Shown: piece after piece, positions 1 to 7,434 of the stretch
Layout of the letters: every line of letters starts with the position of its first letter
Numbering within the stretch: position 1 is the stretch's first letter
From: CAZUCD01 sp964618855
GTDB lineage: Bacteria > Sumerlaeota > Sumerlaeia > SLMS01 > JANRJK01
Reading direction: 5' to 3'
DNA length: 22,951 nucleotides
Assembly (NCBI GenBank): GCA_964618855.1
Contig: CAZUCD010000055.1
Location: forward strand, 1 to 22,951
Position numbers and translations under genes: made by a program
The notes under the pieces: model-generated
The model's database searches: none
What the model was told of the DNA's origin: nothing
Seen by the model: only the letters and a program-made list of their open reading frames with translations

Positions 1-81
1 CAGGTAGGCATGGGAGGAGAAGAGTTCGTGCCCAATCTGTTCGTTGAGGGCCTTGTCCATCTTTTCGCTGATCATGCGCAT
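1..81 (-). CDS. Ferritin, N-terminal 27 codons only (cut by window edge)
   Basis: Reading the minus strand from the ATG at 81 gives MRMISEKMDKALNEQIGHEL, then FSSHAYL. This closely matches the start of bacterial non-haem ferritins (ISEKM..ALNEQ...ELYSS..YL). Ferritins form 24-subunit cytoplasmic shells that oxidise and store iron. The Glu in GHELF falls where the first ferroxidase-centre ligand lies in this family. A GGAGG ribosome site at 94-90 sits 8 nt before the ATG at 81; a second in-frame ATG at 75 is too far from it, so I take 81. The gene runs off the left edge and is divergent from the PEGA lipoprotein. Only helix A is visible, so ferritin versus a close relative cannot be settled, but the match is strong. 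Confidence 0.85.
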   Translation of the reverse strand, partial: MRMISEKMDKALNEQIGHELFSSHAYL

Positions 82-225
82 GTGAGGTTCCTCCAATGGG
101 GTGATTCGAATGCGCGCCCCACGCGGGAGCAAGCGCTGAGGACGGGGCGGAGCTTGCCGGACGCGGCGAATGACCTTGCGCGTCGGGCATCGGCACCGCT
201 TCCTTCTCCGCCACAGGAGCCCCCC

Positions 226-639
226 ATGATCGACGCATCGCATCCCCTTTGCAAGCCCGTCGCCACCCTGCTTGCCGCCGCAATCCTCGCCAGCTCGAGC
301 GGATGCTCGTTCGTCGCGGGTGGATCCCAGCGATTCAGGGTCGAGTCCGATCCCCCGGGCGCCCGCGTCTACGTCAACGGCCAGGACATGGGGGCCACGC
401 CGATCGACACGCGCATCCAGCGCCGCGACAACGTCTTCGTATCGGTCAAGAAGCGCGGCTACCACACCGCGACGCGCACCACGGGGCGCGAGCTGAGCAC
501 CATCGGCGTCATCGACGTCATCGGCGGCGTGCTTTGGCTCGTGCCGTTCCTCGGCCTCATCTCGGACGGCGCCTACGTCCAGACGCCCAAGCGCATCTTC
601 GTGCACCTCTCCCCCAGCGACGGGCAGGAGGAGGAGTGA
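226..639 (+). CDS. PEGA-domain lipoprotein
   Basis: A 137-residue exported protein. Residues 1-26 are a short N-region, a hydrophobic stretch (VATLLAAAILASSSG) and a Cys preceded by SSG, which is a lipobox-like site, so it is probably lipid-anchored. Residues about 35-85 form a PEGA domain (FRVESDPPGARVYVNG, then MGATP), a small beta-sandwich common in surface proteins. A second hydrophobic stretch (VIGGVLWLVPFLGLI) lies near residues 100-115. The reading frame stays open further upstream, but the ATG at 226 has AGGAG at 215-219 with 6-nt spacing and starts a good signal peptide. It ends 19 nt before the convergent sugar transferase gene. Its specific role is unknown; an envelope-associated function is inferred. 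Confidence 0.75.
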   Translation: MIDASHPLCKPVATLLAAAILASSSGCSFVAGGSQRFRVESDPPGARVYVNGQDMGATPIDTRIQRRDNVFVSVKKRGYHTATRTTGRELSTIGVIDVIGGVLWLVPFLGLISDGAYVQTPKRIFVHLSPSDGQEEE

Positions 640-658
640 CCCGCACCCCGGGAGGGCA

Positions 659-2101
659 TCATGACTCCCGCGATTTCTCCGCCCCCTCCTCGAGCTGCGC
701 CTTCAGCATCCTGCTCCTGCGGCCACCGCCGAAGAACGTCATGAAGATGATCTTGATATCGAGCCACAGCGACCAGTTCTCGATGTAGTAGAGGTCGTAC
801 TGGAGCCGGACCGGGATGCTGGTGTCCCCGCGCAGTCCGTGCACCTGCGCCCATCCCGTGATGCCGGTCTTCACGGCGTGCCGGGCCATGTAGCGCGGGA
901 TCTCCTCCTTGAACTCCGTCACGTACTGCGGCCGCTCGGGACGCGGCCCGACGATGCTCATGTCCCCGCGCAGGACGTTCAGGAGCTGCGGCAGCTCGTC
1001 GAGGTTCCAGCGCCGCATGAAGTTCCCGAGCCGCGTCGCGCGCGGATCAACCTGGTTGCCCCAGCCGAGCCCCTTCGACTCCGCATTCGGCGGCATCGAG
1101 CGGAACTTGAAGCAGTCGAACTCGCGCCCGTCGAGGCTCAGCCGCCGTTGCCTGTAGATCGGGCTCACTCCCGGGATGTCACGACTGACCAGGACGTACA
1201 GCGTGACCAGCACCGGAGAGAGCAGCAGCACCCCAACGCTCGTCGCCAGGATGTCGAACGACCGCTTCAGGATCACGTTCCACCCCACCAGAGGCGTCTG
1301 CTTGATCGAGTAGATCGGCACCCCGGCAACTTCGTCGTAGTAGATCTGCGTGCGCAGGATCTCGAACAGGTTCGGCACGACGTGCACGGCCGCGGCCTCC
1401 ATCTCCGCCTCCAGGAAGATCCGCTGCATCTGCTCCGGCGACAGCTCGCCCGAGGTCACGAAAATCTCCGCGATGCGGTGCTCCCGGATCACATCCCGCA
1501 CGGAGGATGTGTCCCCTATCACGGGCCACTTGTGGAAGGTCTCCCCGACGCGCGAGGCATCCGGGGAAATGAACCCGACCAGGTCGAAGGCGTACTCCCG
1601 CTTCCCCGTCGCCCTCTTCGCGAGGCTCTTCGCGACCGGCCCCGTCCCGATGATCGCGATGCGCGAGCGCACCTCCGGGTTCGAGAGCATCAGCTTCAGG
1701 ATCACCTGCTGCGTCACGAGCCGGAAGCCGATCAGGCATGACGACACCGTCAGGAACGAGATCGGGTACAGGAGCCGCGCCACGTCCGCCGTGCGGGAGA
1801 AGTAGTTCAGCGCGACCATGATCGCGATGGCGACGCCCCCCGCCATGAGGATCCGCCGCGCGCGGTTGTAGGTCAGGATGCGCGGGTGGTTGCCGTAGCA
1901 TCCCCCCTGCACGAGCGCGGCGCCCCAAGCGCACAGCGCCCAAACGAACTGCTCGGCATAGTCCGCCGAAACGATGGCCTCGCGGTCGATGGACGACTGG
2001 AACCGCAGCCAGTAGGCCACCATCAGGCCGACGGTGATGGCGAGCAGGTCGCTGACCAACTGGGCGACCAGGAAGCGGGAGCGCGGCCGGCGCCCTAGCA
2101 T
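659..2101 (-). CDS. Polyprenyl-phosphate sugar-1-phosphate transferase (WcaJ/WbaP-like)
   Basis: A 480-residue membrane enzyme expected to move a sugar-1-phosphate from a nucleotide sugar to undecaprenyl phosphate, starting repeat-unit assembly of an exopolysaccharide or O-antigen. The N-terminal third is hydrophobic with about four membrane segments. A nucleotide-binding-like domain with AIIGTGPVAKSLAKR lies near residue 150. The C-terminal bacterial sugar transferase domain (about 280-460) has KRSFDIL, FDCFKFRSM, LDELPQLLNVLRGDMSIVG, PRPERP and TGITGWAQV, all hallmarks of PF02397. It is the third gene of the glgA-GT4 operon. The ATG at 2101 overlaps the upstream stop codon by 7 nt and has GGGAG at about 10-nt spacing; a GTG at 2128 would add nine residues. 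The transferred sugar (glucose, galactose or other) cannot be read from sequence. Confidence 0.92.
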   Translation of the reverse strand: MLGRRPRSRFLVAQLVSDLLAITVGLMVAYWLRFQSSIDREAIVSADYAEQFVWALCAWGAALVQGGCYGNHPRILTYNRARRILMAGGVAIAIMVALNYFSRTADVARLLYPISFLTVSSCLIGFRLVTQQVILKLMLSNPEVRSRIAIIGTGPVAKSLAKRATGKREYAFDLVGFISPDASRVGETFHKWPVIGDTSSVRDVIREHRIAEIFVTSGELSPEQMQRIFLEAEMEAAAVHVVPNLFEILRTQIYYDEVAGVPIYSIKQTPLVGWNVILKRSFDILATSVGVLLLSPVLVTLYVLVSRDIPGVSPIYRQRRLSLDGREFDCFKFRSMPPNAESKGLGWGNQVDPRATRLGNFMRRWNLDELPQLLNVLRGDMSIVGPRPERPQYVTEFKEEIPRYMARHAVKTGITGWAQVHGLRGDTSIPVRLQYDLYYIENWSLWLDIKIIFMTFFGGGRRSRMLKAQLEEGAEKSRES

Positions 2102-3294
2102 CGCGCGAGCGACTCCCGCGCGATCCACTCGAACACCGCGCGCCGGAACATCCCGGGTGAGAAGCGCTCCGCATGCGCCCGGATAAGGCCGGCATCGAAG
2201 GCCGAGTCGTCGTGCCCGTGCATCAGCCGCGCCAGCGCCCGCGCCGACTTCTCCCGGAAGAAACGGCCCGTCACGCCGTCCACGACCGTTTCCGTCGCGC
2301 CCCCCTCACCGTAGGCGAGTACGGGCCGCCCGCTCGCCTGCGCTTCCAGCGATGTGATTCCGAAGTCCTCGATCCCCGGGTACAGGAACGCCCGGCACCT
2401 CGCGTAGTAGTCCGCGATCTCCTCGTCCGGGAGCCAGCCTGTGAACGTCACATTGTCCCCGGCCATGGCCTCAAGGCGCGCGCGCTCGGGCCCATTGCCC
2501 ACGACCACGAGCGGAACGCGGGCCATCATCGCCGCGCGCACGGCGCGATCCACCTTCTTGTAGGGAACGAGCGCGGACACCACCAGGAAGAAGTCCTCCG
2601 GCGGGTGGCCGTTTGGCTTGAACGTGCGGAGGTCCACCGGGGGATAGATCGTCCCCGCCTCGCGCTTCCAGAAGCGCATGATCTTGCGCGCGATGTGGTT
2701 CGAGTCCGCGACGATCGTGTCGATCTCGTCGTTCGAGCCCGCGTCCCACCTCTGCAGCGGCCCCCGCAGCAGGCCGAGCGCCATGTCGGAGGCGCGCCCC
2801 TGCCCGAGGTAGTCGCGGTAGTGGTCCCAAACGTACCGCATGGGGGAGAACACATAGGCGGCATTGAGGCCGAGCCTGGGGCCCGGCGCGGCCTTGGCAA
2901 CGCAGTGCGACGTGGAGATGACGATGTCGAACTCGCGCGTTGGCAGCCGGCGCACGAGCGCGGGCAGCAGCGGCAGCGCGCGGCGGTAGTGCCGCCGCAG
3001 CCACTTCGTGCCGAACCACGCGAGTTCCCGCACGTCGCGCGCGCGGATGTCCTCCGATATCTTGTCCGGCTCGTAGCAGAGCGTGAACAGCGTCGCGTCG
3101 GGAAAGAGCGCGCAGACATGCTCGAGCACCCGCTCGCCCCCGCGCATGCCGTTCAGCCAGTCGTGCACGAGCGCGACGCGCTTGCCCTGAAGGTGCGGAG
3201 CGTCAAACCGGACCGCCCCGTCCCCCCCGACCGTGGAGAAACGGAACAACTCGCACCCTGGGAGCGGGGGCGCCTCCGGCCCCGCCTGCGCCAT
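2095..3294 (-). CDS. GT4-family glycosyltransferase
   Basis: A 399-residue GT-B fold retaining glycosyltransferase. The N-terminal domain begins RVALVHDWLNGMRGGERVLE at residues 39-58, and GGERV is typical of GT4 enzymes of the WbaZ/mannosyltransferase type. The C-terminal donor-binding domain has VVSALVPYKKVDRAVRA (about 238-254), VVVGNGPE, and the EX7E motif in EDFGITSLE (E309 and E317). It presumably adds a sugar from a nucleotide donor to the lipid-linked intermediate started by the downstream sugar transferase. The frame remains open for another 229 codons inside glgA, but that is glgA antiframe. The ATG at 3294 overlaps the glgA stop by one base (TGATG), which implies translational coupling. 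Donor and acceptor are unknown. Confidence 0.9.
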   Translation of the reverse strand: MAQAGPEAPPLPGCELFRFSTVGGDGAVRFDAPHLQGKRVALVHDWLNGMRGGERVLEHVCALFPDATLFTLCYEPDKISEDIRARDVRELAWFGTKWLRRHYRRALPLLPALVRRLPTREFDIVISTSHCVAKAAPGPRLGLNAAYVFSPMRYVWDHYRDYLGQGRASDMALGLLRGPLQRWDAGSNDEIDTIVADSNHIARKIMRFWKREAGTIYPPVDLRTFKPNGHPPEDFFLVVSALVPYKKVDRAVRAAMMARVPLVVVGNGPERARLEAMAGDNVTFTGWLPDEEIADYYARCRAFLYPGIEDFGITSLEAQASGRPVLAYGEGGATETVVDGVTGRFFREKSARALARLMHGHDDSAFDAGLIRAHAERFSPGMFRRAVFEWIARESLARC

Positions 3295-4763
3295 CAGAGC
3301 GCCAGGGCCTTGCCGTAGAGGCCCTCGTAGGCGACGGCGGAACGATCCCAACTGAAGTCGCGCGCCATGGCGTTGCGCCTCAGCTTGTCCCAGTGCCCCT
3401 GGTCGTTGCGGTAAAGGTGGATCGCCTGGTGGATCGCCTCCAGGAACGCCCCCGCGTTGTAGTGCGTGAAGAGGAACCCCGTGGCGACGCCCTTCTCGAT
3501 GCGCTCGATCGTCGCCGGGATCACCGTGTCCACGAGGCCTCCCGTCGCCCGGGCCACGGGGATCGCGCCGTAGCGCATCGCATACATCTGCGTCAGCCCG
3601 CACGGCTCGAACGCCGAAGGGATCAGGAAGATGTCCGATCCCGCGTAGATGCGGTGCGCCAGCGTCTCGTCGTAGGAAAGCTTCGCAGCGAACTTGCGCG
3701 GGAACCGGTGCGCCCCCTCGCGGAAGAGGTTCTCGTAGCGCTCCTCCCCCGTCCCAAGGACCACGATCTGGACGTCCTCCGTCAGGAGCGTGTTCACCGC
3801 ATCGGCAAACAGGTCGATCCCCTTCTGCCCGGTGAGCCGCGTCGTCAGGCCGAGAAGGGGGACGTTGGGCTTCTTGGGGAAGCCGCAGAGTTCCTGCAGG
3901 GCCGCCTTGCACTCGGCGCGCCCCTTGCCCGAGGCGGCGTGGATCGGTTTGGCGATCAGCGTGTCCGTGGCGGGGTCCCACACCTTGGTGTCGATGCCGT
4001 TCAGGATTCCGTGCAGGCGGCTCTTGCGCGCATTCAGGACCCCCTCAAGGTTCGCACCGTACTCGGGTCGGAGGATCTCCTCGGCGTAGGTCTCGGACAC
4101 GGTTGTCACGATGTCGGAATAGACGATGCCCGCCTTGAGGGTGCTTGCGCGGCCGTAGAACTCCATCCCCTCAGACGTGAAGATCGACCACGGCAATCCG
4201 ATGTCCCCCACGAGCTGCGGGCCGAAGTTCCCCTGGTACGCTAGGTTGTGTATGGTCAGGACCGACTTGATGCGCGTGAAGAACTCGTTGGTGCACACCT
4301 CGGGATGGTGCTTCAGCAGCGCGGCAATCAACCCCGCCTGCCAATCGTGCAGGTGGATCACCTCCGGCTGCCAGTCGAGCCCCTTCAGCAGCCAAAGCGC
4401 CGCCATGTTGAAGCACGCGAACCTGCGGTCGTTGTCCAGGTAGTCGTGGTTGCTCGCGTTGTAGATGCCGTCGCGGTCGAACAGGTTCGGCAGGTCCACG
4501 AAGTACACCGGCATCTCGGTGCCCGGGTAGCTTGTGCGCATGACCTCGCCGGAGAACGTGTCTCCGCCGTAGCGGACCTTCATCTCCGGCATGAGGGGGA
4601 GGAGGTTGAACTTGGCCACATCGACGGCCCGGTAGCGCGGCATGACGATGCGGACATCGTGGCCGCGCTCGTGGAGCTTCTTCGGCAGGGCGGCGCAGAC
4701 ATCCGCCAGTCCGCCCGTCTTGACGAACGGCACGACCTCAGAGCAGACGAAAAGGATGCGCAT
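3294..4763 (-). CDS. glgA: Glycogen synthase (GT5)
   Basis: A 489-residue starch/glycogen synthase, the usual length for GlgA. It extends alpha-1,4-glucan chains from ADP-glucose (or UDP-glucose) in the cytoplasm. Residues 15-21 are the KTGGLAD donor-binding motif, 137-142 give HLHDWQ, 307-315 contain TTRLTGQKG, and 380-393 contain LIPSAFEPCGLTQM with the conserved Glu. It is first in a minus-strand operon with a GT4 enzyme and a polyprenyl-phosphate sugar transferase, rather than beside glgB, glgC or glgP. This may mean a role linked to surface polysaccharide, or simply dispersed glycogen genes. The start is unambiguous from the conserved MRILFVCSEV beginning, though no strong ribosome site precedes it. 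Confidence 0.95.
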   Translation of the reverse strand: MRILFVCSEVVPFVKTGGLADVCAALPKKLHERGHDVRIVMPRYRAVDVAKFNLLPLMPEMKVRYGGDTFSGEVMRTSYPGTEMPVYFVDLPNLFDRDGIYNASNHDYLDNDRRFACFNMAALWLLKGLDWQPEVIHLHDWQAGLIAALLKHHPEVCTNEFFTRIKSVLTIHNLAYQGNFGPQLVGDIGLPWSIFTSEGMEFYGRASTLKAGIVYSDIVTTVSETYAEEILRPEYGANLEGVLNARKSRLHGILNGIDTKVWDPATDTLIAKPIHAASGKGRAECKAALQELCGFPKKPNVPLLGLTTRLTGQKGIDLFADAVNTLLTEDVQIVVLGTGEERYENLFREGAHRFPRKFAAKLSYDETLAHRIYAGSDIFLIPSAFEPCGLTQMYAMRYGAIPVARATGGLVDTVIPATIERIEKGVATGFLFTHYNAGAFLEAIHQAIHLYRNDQGHWDKLRRNAMARDFSWDRSAVAYEGLYGKALAL

Positions 4764-4942
4764 GGAACGGCTCGATTCCGGGCGGGGCGGGTGCCGCGCG
4801 GGGCTGGTCCCCCGCCAGGTGGGGCGTTATTCCTCCCGAGGGTCGCGCCCGGGTGTCAAAGGCGGAAGGAAAAACGGAGGCGCGGGGCCGAAGAGTCCCC
4901 GGGCATGGGAGGCCCCCCGCCGGCATCCCCGCTCCTCAATCC

Positions 4943-4980
4943 GGGCACCCGGGACCCATTACGCAAACCCCGGGTGTCCC
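4943..4980 (+). promoter_or_regulatory. Stem-loop in the leader of the GspF/PilC gene
   Basis: GGGCACCCGGG (4943-4953) pairs with CCCGGGTGTCCC (4969-4980): eleven base pairs with one bulged T and a 15-nt loop. An outer AATCC (4938-4942) can also pair with GGATT (4985-4989). It lies about 90 nt before the ATG at 5072. If transcribed it would be very stable. No U-tract follows, so it is not a standard intrinsic terminator. A regulatory role is inference. Confidence 0.4.
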
Positions 4981-4984
4981 AACG

Positions 4985-5006
4985 GGATTCCCCCGGGCTG
5001 GAATCC
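4985..5006 (+). promoter_or_regulatory. Second stem-loop, overlapping the outer stem of the first
   Basis: GGATTCC (4985-4991) is the exact reverse complement of GGAATCC (5000-5006), leaving an 8-nt loop, CCCGGGCT. Its 5' arm uses the same bases that could close the outer stem of the upstream hairpin, so the extended first hairpin and this one cannot form together. Confidence 0.35.
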
Positions 5007-5071
5007 GGGCTTGCGCAGCCATTGGGTGGCCCATAAAACGGCGAGGCAAACTCCAAGGAGCAGGCGATCTC

Positions 5072-6313
5072 ATGCCCACGTTCACCTTTGCCGCCCGAAC
5101 GGCATCAGGGGAAACACAATCGGGGACGCTCGAGGCGGCCGACCAGGGTACCGCGGTCCGGTTGCTGCGCGAGCGCGGCCTCGTGCCGACCAGCATCGCC
5201 CAGGCCTCCGGCGGACCCGCGAGCAGGACCGTCGCAAAGAAGCGCAAGGGCAAGGGCGGCGGCGTCAAGATCGACGACCTCTGCGTCATGTCCCAGCAGA
5301 TGTCCGTCATGATCCGCGCCGGCCTGCCGCTCATCGAGGTCCTCGACATCCTCGCCGACCAGACCGAGCGCATCGTCCTCGCAAACGCGCTCCGCCAGGT
5401 CGAGAAGGACGTCAGCGCCGGTGCCTCCTTCACGGAAGCCCTCCAGAAGCACCCGAACATCTTCAACCAGTTCTACATCTCGATGGTGAAGGCGGGCGAG
5501 GCGTCCGGTATGCTCGACGCCATCCTCGACCAGGTGGCCACGTACCTCGAGCGCATCGCCTCCCTCCAGCGCAAGATCAAGTCCGCCATCATGTACCCGG
5601 CCACGGTGTCCACCGTCGCCGTCGGCATCACCGTCTTCCTCCTCGTGAAGGTCGTCCCCGTGTTCGAGATGATCTTCGAGAGCCTCGGCGGCGAGCTTCC
5701 CGGGCCGACGAAGGTCACGGTGGCGTGCTCCCGCTTCCTGCAGAACCGGTGGTACATCATCCTCGGCATCATCATCGCCTTCTACATTTTCGTGAAGCAG
5801 TGGTACAAGACGAAGAGCGGGCGGTTCGCGGTGGACAAGTTCGTGCTCACCATGCCGATCTTCGGCCCTCTCATCCTCAAGTCGGCCATTGCGAAGTTCA
5901 CCCGAACCTTCGGCACGCTGATCCGCTCGGGCGTGAACATCCTCTACGCGCTCGAGATTGTCGCCAAGACTGCGGGCAACTCCGTCATCGAGGCCGCCGT
6001 GTACCGCACCCGCGCCTCGATCCAGCAGGGTGACTCCATCACGAAGCCCCTCATCGAGTCCGGCGTCTTCCCGCCCATGGTGACCCGCATGATCGAGGTC
6101 GGCGAGCGCACCGGCGCCCTCGAGACGATGCTCACCAAGATCGCCGACTTCTACGAGGACCAGGTCAACGCGATGGTCGCGGGCCTCACGTCGCTAATCG
6201 AGCCCCTCCTCATCGTCTTCCTCGGCATCGTGGTCGGCTTCATCGTGATCTCGATGTTCATGCCGATGTTCAAGATGATCGAACTCGTGTCGAAGAAGCC
6301 AGGATCGAAGTAG
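5072..6313 (+). CDS. Type II secretion / type IV pilus inner-membrane platform protein (GspF/PilC family)
   Basis: A 413-residue polytopic membrane protein. In type II secretion and type IV pili this platform couples the assembly ATPase to pseudopilin or pilin insertion. The start MPTFTFAARTASGE is typical of the family. There are two tandem T2SF domains, about residues 67-190 and 270-395. Each contains an R/S-G-x-x-L/I turn (MIRAGLPLIEVLDIL; LIRSGVNILYALEI) and a GE-containing segment (KAGEASGMLDAIL; EVGERTGALETML). Membrane segments lie near 170-190, 220-240 and 375-400. AAGGAG at 5055-5060 fixes the ATG at 5072. No ATPase or pilin gene is adjacent; the next gene encodes an unrecognised membrane protein. 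GspF versus PilC cannot be resolved here. Confidence 0.93.
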   Translation: MPTFTFAARTASGETQSGTLEAADQGTAVRLLRERGLVPTSIAQASGGPASRTVAKKRKGKGGGVKIDDLCVMSQQMSVMIRAGLPLIEVLDILADQTERIVLANALRQVEKDVSAGASFTEALQKHPNIFNQFYISMVKAGEASGMLDAILDQVATYLERIASLQRKIKSAIMYPATVSTVAVGITVFLLVKVVPVFEMIFESLGGELPGPTKVTVACSRFLQNRWYIILGIIIAFYIFVKQWYKTKSGRFAVDKFVLTMPIFGPLILKSAIAKFTRTFGTLIRSGVNILYALEIVAKTAGNSVIEAAVYRTRASIQQGDSITKPLIESGVFPPMVTRMIEVGERTGALETMLTKIADFYEDQVNAMVAGLTSLIEPLLIVFLGIVVGFIVISMFMPMFKMIELVSKKPGSK

Positions 6314-6339
6314 ACCGGTCCACCGGCCAGACAGGAATC

Positions 6340-6366
6340 CCGCCGGGTGGCACATCCGCCCGGCGG
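6340..6366 (+). terminator. Strong hairpin between the GspF/PilC gene and the next gene (no U-tract)
   Basis: CCGCCGGGTGG (6340-6350) pairs with CCGCCCGGCGG (6356-6366): eleven pairs including one G-T, with loop CACAT. It lies in the 106-bp gap after the stop at 6313. It is followed by CACAAGCCCG rather than a T-run, so it may act as a 3'-end stabiliser or partial terminator rather than a classic intrinsic terminator. Confidence 0.4.
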
Positions 6367-6419
6367 CACAAGCCCGCACCAACAAACGACCACGCCCAAC
6401 AGGCCAGCGCACCCATACG

Positions 6420-7430
6420 ATGATCGACCCAGCACTGGAACGCCGATACGCAGACTGCCAGGAACTCGTCGAGGCATGGCGCAGCTTCCTTGAGTTCTAC
6501 AACGTCGCCGTCAAGAGCCCCGAGCAGATCAACCCCCAGAACGAGCAGGGGTTCCTCAACGCCAAGGCCCGCGTCGCCATGCTCCACGACTCCTTCATGG
6601 ACTCGCTCGAGCGCGACCGCCAGACCGGCGCCAACATGCTCGGCCTGATCAACAGGTCCATCACCCTGCGCCACCTCAACAAGATGGGCGCCGCGGACCA
6701 CAAGAAGATGGAAATCGAGTGGCATGAGGTGTACCTCCTGCTCTCCGACACCGTCACGGCCCTGGAGGAGGAGCGTTCCAAGCTCGCCGGCATCAGCCAG
6801 TCCTCCCACAATATGAAGAAGATGCAGGAGCGTCTGGTCGCCAACCTCAAGGCGTTCTTCGGCTCCTTCTACTTCAAGATGCTCGTCTTCCTGGTCATCG
6901 TCGGCGGGCTCCTCAGCTCGGTCTTCATCTTCGAGGACGAGCTGCGAACGGCCGAGTGGTCGAAGAAGCACTTCCCGAAGGTCCTCGCCTTCGAGCGCAA
7001 CATCCTCGGCATGGATGCCCCGTACAGCGACGTCTCCGAGTTCACCGCGAAGGCCTTTGGCACGCGAGAGCCGCGGCCCGAGGGCATCGAGTCGTGGTCG
7101 CAGGCCGACCTGACCAAGGAAACCATCGGCAACATGATCGGCGTCCAGGTCTCCCAGTCGCTCAAGGAACCCGCGGCGCGCGCCACCAGCGGCACGGCCT
7201 ACAACGTCACTCCCGCGGGCTTCTCCGCCGACCGCCCGATCGTCGGCGTCCTGTGCTTCTTCAGCGTCGGCGAGGCATCCTCGTTCGAGAGCCAGTTCCG
7301 CGCGGCCAACACCAACCCGAGCACCCGCTTCGAGGTCGCACGCAAGTCCAACATCGTCCTGGTGTTCCTCGCGGGCGATGCCGGCACGCGCGGCAAGATG
7401 AAGAACGCGTTCGTGGACACCGTGAACTGA
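6420..7430 (+). CDS. Unrecognised single-pass membrane protein with N-terminal helical region
   Basis: 336 residues; I do not recognise a family. Residues 1-145 are helical, charged and without a signal peptide, with a likely coiled-coil stretch about 100-145 (LLLSDTVTALEEERSKLAG). One strong membrane segment lies about 152-171 (YFKMLVFLVIVGGLLSSVFI). The rest, about 172-336, should face the other side and ends in alternating hydrophobic stretches (RPIVGVLCFFSVG; NIVLVFLAGDAG) that look like a small alpha/beta domain. Topology by positive charges suggests N-in, C-out. It sits 106 nt after the GspF/PilC gene and 4 nt before dprA, so it is probably co-transcribed with dprA. The ATG at 6420 has no clear ribosome site. 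An accessory role for the secretion platform is only a neighbourhood guess. Confidence 0.7.
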   Translation: MIDPALERRYADCQELVEAWRSFLEFYNVAVKSPEQINPQNEQGFLNAKARVAMLHDSFMDSLERDRQTGANMLGLINRSITLRHLNKMGAADHKKMEIEWHEVYLLLSDTVTALEEERSKLAGISQSSHNMKKMQERLVANLKAFFGSFYFKMLVFLVIVGGLLSSVFIFEDELRTAEWSKKHFPKVLAFERNILGMDAPYSDVSEFTAKAFGTREPRPEGIESWSQADLTKETIGNMIGVQVSQSLKEPAARATSGTAYNVTPAGFSADRPIVGVLCFFSVGEASSFESQFRAANTNPSTRFEVARKSNIVLVFLAGDAGTRGKMKNAFVDTVN

Positions 7431-7434
7431 CGCC

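Larger units (their letters stand above)
4764..5071. other. Divergent intergenic region, GC-rich and structured
   Basis: 308 bp between glgA (minus) and the GspF/PilC gene (plus). It must hold promoters for both directions, but I cannot assign sigma-70 boxes with confidence. The part nearest the plus gene holds two GC-rich inverted repeats that share bases (listed separately). AAGGAG at 5055-5060 is the ribosome site for the gene at 5072. A weak reading frame runs through from the plus-strand gene but has no family resemblance and I do not call it coding. Confidence 0.5.

Noticed and set aside
2095..3981. A possible fusion of the GT4 glycosyltransferase with 229 extra N-terminal residues
   Set aside because: The extra part is antiframe of glgA and Arg/Pro/Gly-rich; the TGATG junction at 3294 explains the real start.
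4764..5071. A known riboswitch class in the glgA / GspF-PilC gap
   Set aside because: The hairpins do not resemble any riboswitch core I recognise, and the downstream gene is not a usual riboswitch target of metabolite type.
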